A DNA stretch of 61,097 bases from positions 1-61,097 of the forward strand of contig JAFAAN010000153.1 of the NCBI GenBank assembly GCA_023426545.1. Reading direction: 5' to 3'. Below, one piece after another: positions 59,555-61,097 of this stretch (positions within the stretch are counted from its first letter, which is position 1; the number at the start of each line of letters is the position of its first letter). This stretch comes from Pseudomonadota bacterium. Lineage in GTDB: Bacteria; Myxococcota; Myxococcia; Myxococcales; Myxococcaceae. The notes beneath the pieces are model-generated. The model made no database searches. It was not told where the DNA came from and saw only the letters and a list, made by a program, of their open reading frames with translations. The position numbers were made by a program, and so were the translations under genes.

Positions 59555-61006
59555 TCACGCCCAGGCCTTGCGGACCTCCGCGTAGTAGTTGCGGAAGAAG
59601 GGCACCATCGCGGCGCGGTTGCTGTCGACGATGGCCAGCAGCTCCGGGGGCATGACGAACTCCTCCTCCCCCAGCGCGTCATAGAGCGAGTCCAGCATCT
59701 GCTGATAGAAGCGTGGGAAGGCGCGGTGCCACCCCACCTTCGGCAGGCGGATGCCGTGCTCCCAGCCCATGGCCAGGTAGTGCTTGAGCGCCTCGGCGCG
59801 CGCCTCCTTCAGGGTGTAGAGGGAGATGGGCTTGCGCTCGGGCAGGAAGTCCTCGGCCACGAGCCCGCTCTGGCCACACAGCCGCCGCGCCATGTGCTGC
59901 CCCAGGAGCGGTGAGAGGAACAGCCCGTCGCGGTAGGTGCCCGTGAGCAGCCACAGGCCCTCCACCGACGTCGGCCCGATGAGCGGACACGTGTCCACCG
60001 TGACGGGCCGGTTCCCCGCCTGCCAGGCGACGAGCTGCGCCGCGCACAGGTCCTGGTCGATCTGCTCCAGGACGCACTCCAGCACGAAGAACATGTCCGC
60101 CGGGGTGGTGCGCAGCATCGGCCGCGCCGACAGGATGTTCGTCGCCCCGAAGTAGAGCTGGGTCCCCGAGCGGGGCATCCCGTGGAGGCCGCAGGCGAAC
60201 GCGCGGTTCGGGGTGCGCACCACGTGCTGGAGCGCCGTCTTCGGCACCTCGAGCAGGAGCGACGTCCCTCCACCGCAGACGATGCGCGGGATGCGGCGGG
60301 CCAGGTCCGGCAGCTCGTCGAGGACGGCCTGGGTCCCCACGCCCATGGCCAGCACGACCTGGGCGGCGGACAGCGCGCGGCCATCCTCCAGCCGGACACC
60401 CGCCACGCGCCCGCCCTGGACGTCGAGCGCCTTGACGGCGCCATCCACGACGGACACCCGCGGCGACTGCGCCAGGGACTGCGTGAGCGCCCTCAACAAG
60501 CGGCTGGCGTCCACCGAGCCCTCGCGTGGCAGGAACAGCGCCTGCTTGGGCCGGCAGTCCTCCGCGGGGTTCAGCCCGGGAACCTGGTTCGGGTCCAGCA
60601 CCTCGTGGGGCTCGCCCCCCTCCCTCACCGCCTCATGGATGGCGGTGAAGTTCTCATCCTCAATCGTCCCGGACTTCGCGTTGCTGAAGACGATGGTGCC
60701 CTCGTTGATGCGCACCTGCGCGTCCTCGGGGAGCTCGCTGTTGAGCTGCTCCAGCCACGCGGGCCACAGGCGCGCGGCCATCACACCCTTGGCGTGCTTC
60801 GCGCGTCCGGGAGCGGTCCTCAGCAGCGGCGCCGTCACCTCGCCATAGCAGCCGAGCATCGCTCCCGCCGCGGGAGACGCACCCGCGGGCCGGCTCGCGG
60901 GCCCCACCACGGCGATACGCAGGTTGGGGTCCAGCAGCGTCAGGGCACGCGCGGTCGCGAGGCCCAGCGCGCCGTTGCCCGCCACCACGATGTCATAGGT
61001 GTCCAT
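59555..61006 (-). CDS. FAD-dependent amine oxidoreductase (glycine oxidase/DAO type)
   Basis: 483 aa. Rossmann motif DIVVAGNGALGLATARAL (GxGxxG as GNGALG) binds FAD. RLLRALTQSLAQSPRVSVVD, the second FAD strand VVLAMGVGTQAVLDELPD, and TYRDGLFLSPLLGQHMAR are typical of ThiO-like DAO enzymes. The C-terminal 100 residues (about 380-483) extend beyond usual ThiO length and hold an extra helical domain. It converges on the lipid operon, 21 nt between stops. The substrate is unknown. Confidence 0.8.
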   Translation of the reverse strand: MDTYDIVVAGNGALGLATARALTLLDPNLRIAVVGPASRPAGASPAAGAMLGCYGEVTAPLLRTAPGRAKHAKGVMAARLWPAWLEQLNSELPEDAQVRINEGTIVFSNAKSGTIEDENFTAIHEAVREGGEPHEVLDPNQVPGLNPAEDCRPKQALFLPREGSVDASRLLRALTQSLAQSPRVSVVDGAVKALDVQGGRVAGVRLEDGRALSAAQVVLAMGVGTQAVLDELPDLARRIPRIVCGGGTSLLLEVPKTALQHVVRTPNRAFACGLHGMPRSGTQLYFGATNILSARPMLRTTPADMFFVLECVLEQIDQDLCAAQLVAWQAGNRPVTVDTCPLIGPTSVEGLWLLTGTYRDGLFLSPLLGQHMARRLCGQSGLVAEDFLPERKPISLYTLKEARAEALKHYLAMGWEHGIRLPKVGWHRAFPRFYQQMLDSLYDALGEEEFVMPPELLAIVDSNRAAMVPFFRNYYAEVRKAWA

Positions 61007-61097
61007 GTGCTCGATGTCCTCGATGGCAGGGAGAGTGCCGCGTAACTTGGGCGCGCTGCACGGCGCCCGCCGCCCCCGGGCCCGCTCGGGACACGAG

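Overview
The window is very GC-rich, and its secreted proteins carry myxobacterial hallmarks: MYXO-CTERM tails, lipoboxes with Cys-rich repeats, and a spore-coat-U protein. It therefore comes from a myxobacterium of the Myxococcaceae (Myxococcus, Corallococcus or Pyxidicoccus type). No species can be assigned from the sequence alone.

Bases 1 to about 35,506 are the right part of an Mx8-like temperate podovirus prophage. Its right junction (attR) is a 28-bp copy of the 3' end of tRNA-Asp, 123 nt upstream of an intact tRNA-Asp gene. A severed reading frame starts in attR, as expected if attP lies inside the integrase gene, which is the known Mx8 arrangement. The left junction, the 5' part of the integrase, and any lysis and immunity genes lie left of the window. 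Read right to left on the minus strand, the prophage has four parts. First is an early block (35.1 to 25.7 kb): DNA methyltransferase, LexA-type DNA-binding protein, helicase loader, DnaB-type helicase, RusA resolvase, dUTPase, ThyX and several small Zn/HTH proteins. Second is a block behind a palindromic promoter (25.6 to 20.0 kb): candidate small terminase, GNAT-like protein, small membrane proteins, and one plus-strand lipoprotein. Third is the packaging and virion operon (19.9 to 5.5 kb): large terminase, portal, scaffold, capsid, adaptor, nozzle and internal virion proteins. Fourth is an accessory region (5.6 to 0.2 kb): two P63C-domain paralogues, a TIR-domain protein in an operon with a membrane protein, a ribbon-helix-helix protein and a lipoprotein pair.

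The host chromosome resumes after the tRNA. The first gene (35.9 to 37.2 kb, minus) is a retron-type reverse transcriptase. The DNA just upstream of it has a 13-bp inverted repeat enclosing a long hairpin, the layout of a retron msr-msd RNA.

Next come surface and secretion genes: small lipoprotein, YqeY-like protein, secreted proteins, LamG lipoprotein, spore coat U protein with a decayed chaperone, S9 peptidase, NxxGxxAF-repeat protein, giant M36 metalloprotease, and Cys-rich lamin-tail lipoprotein. A frameshifted TetR relic follows.

The right end (56.3 to 59.5 kb) is a four-gene lipid-modifying operon (acyl desaturase, His-box hydroxylase, YheT-type hydrolase, hotdog thioesterase). It faces a FAD-dependent amine oxidase gene.
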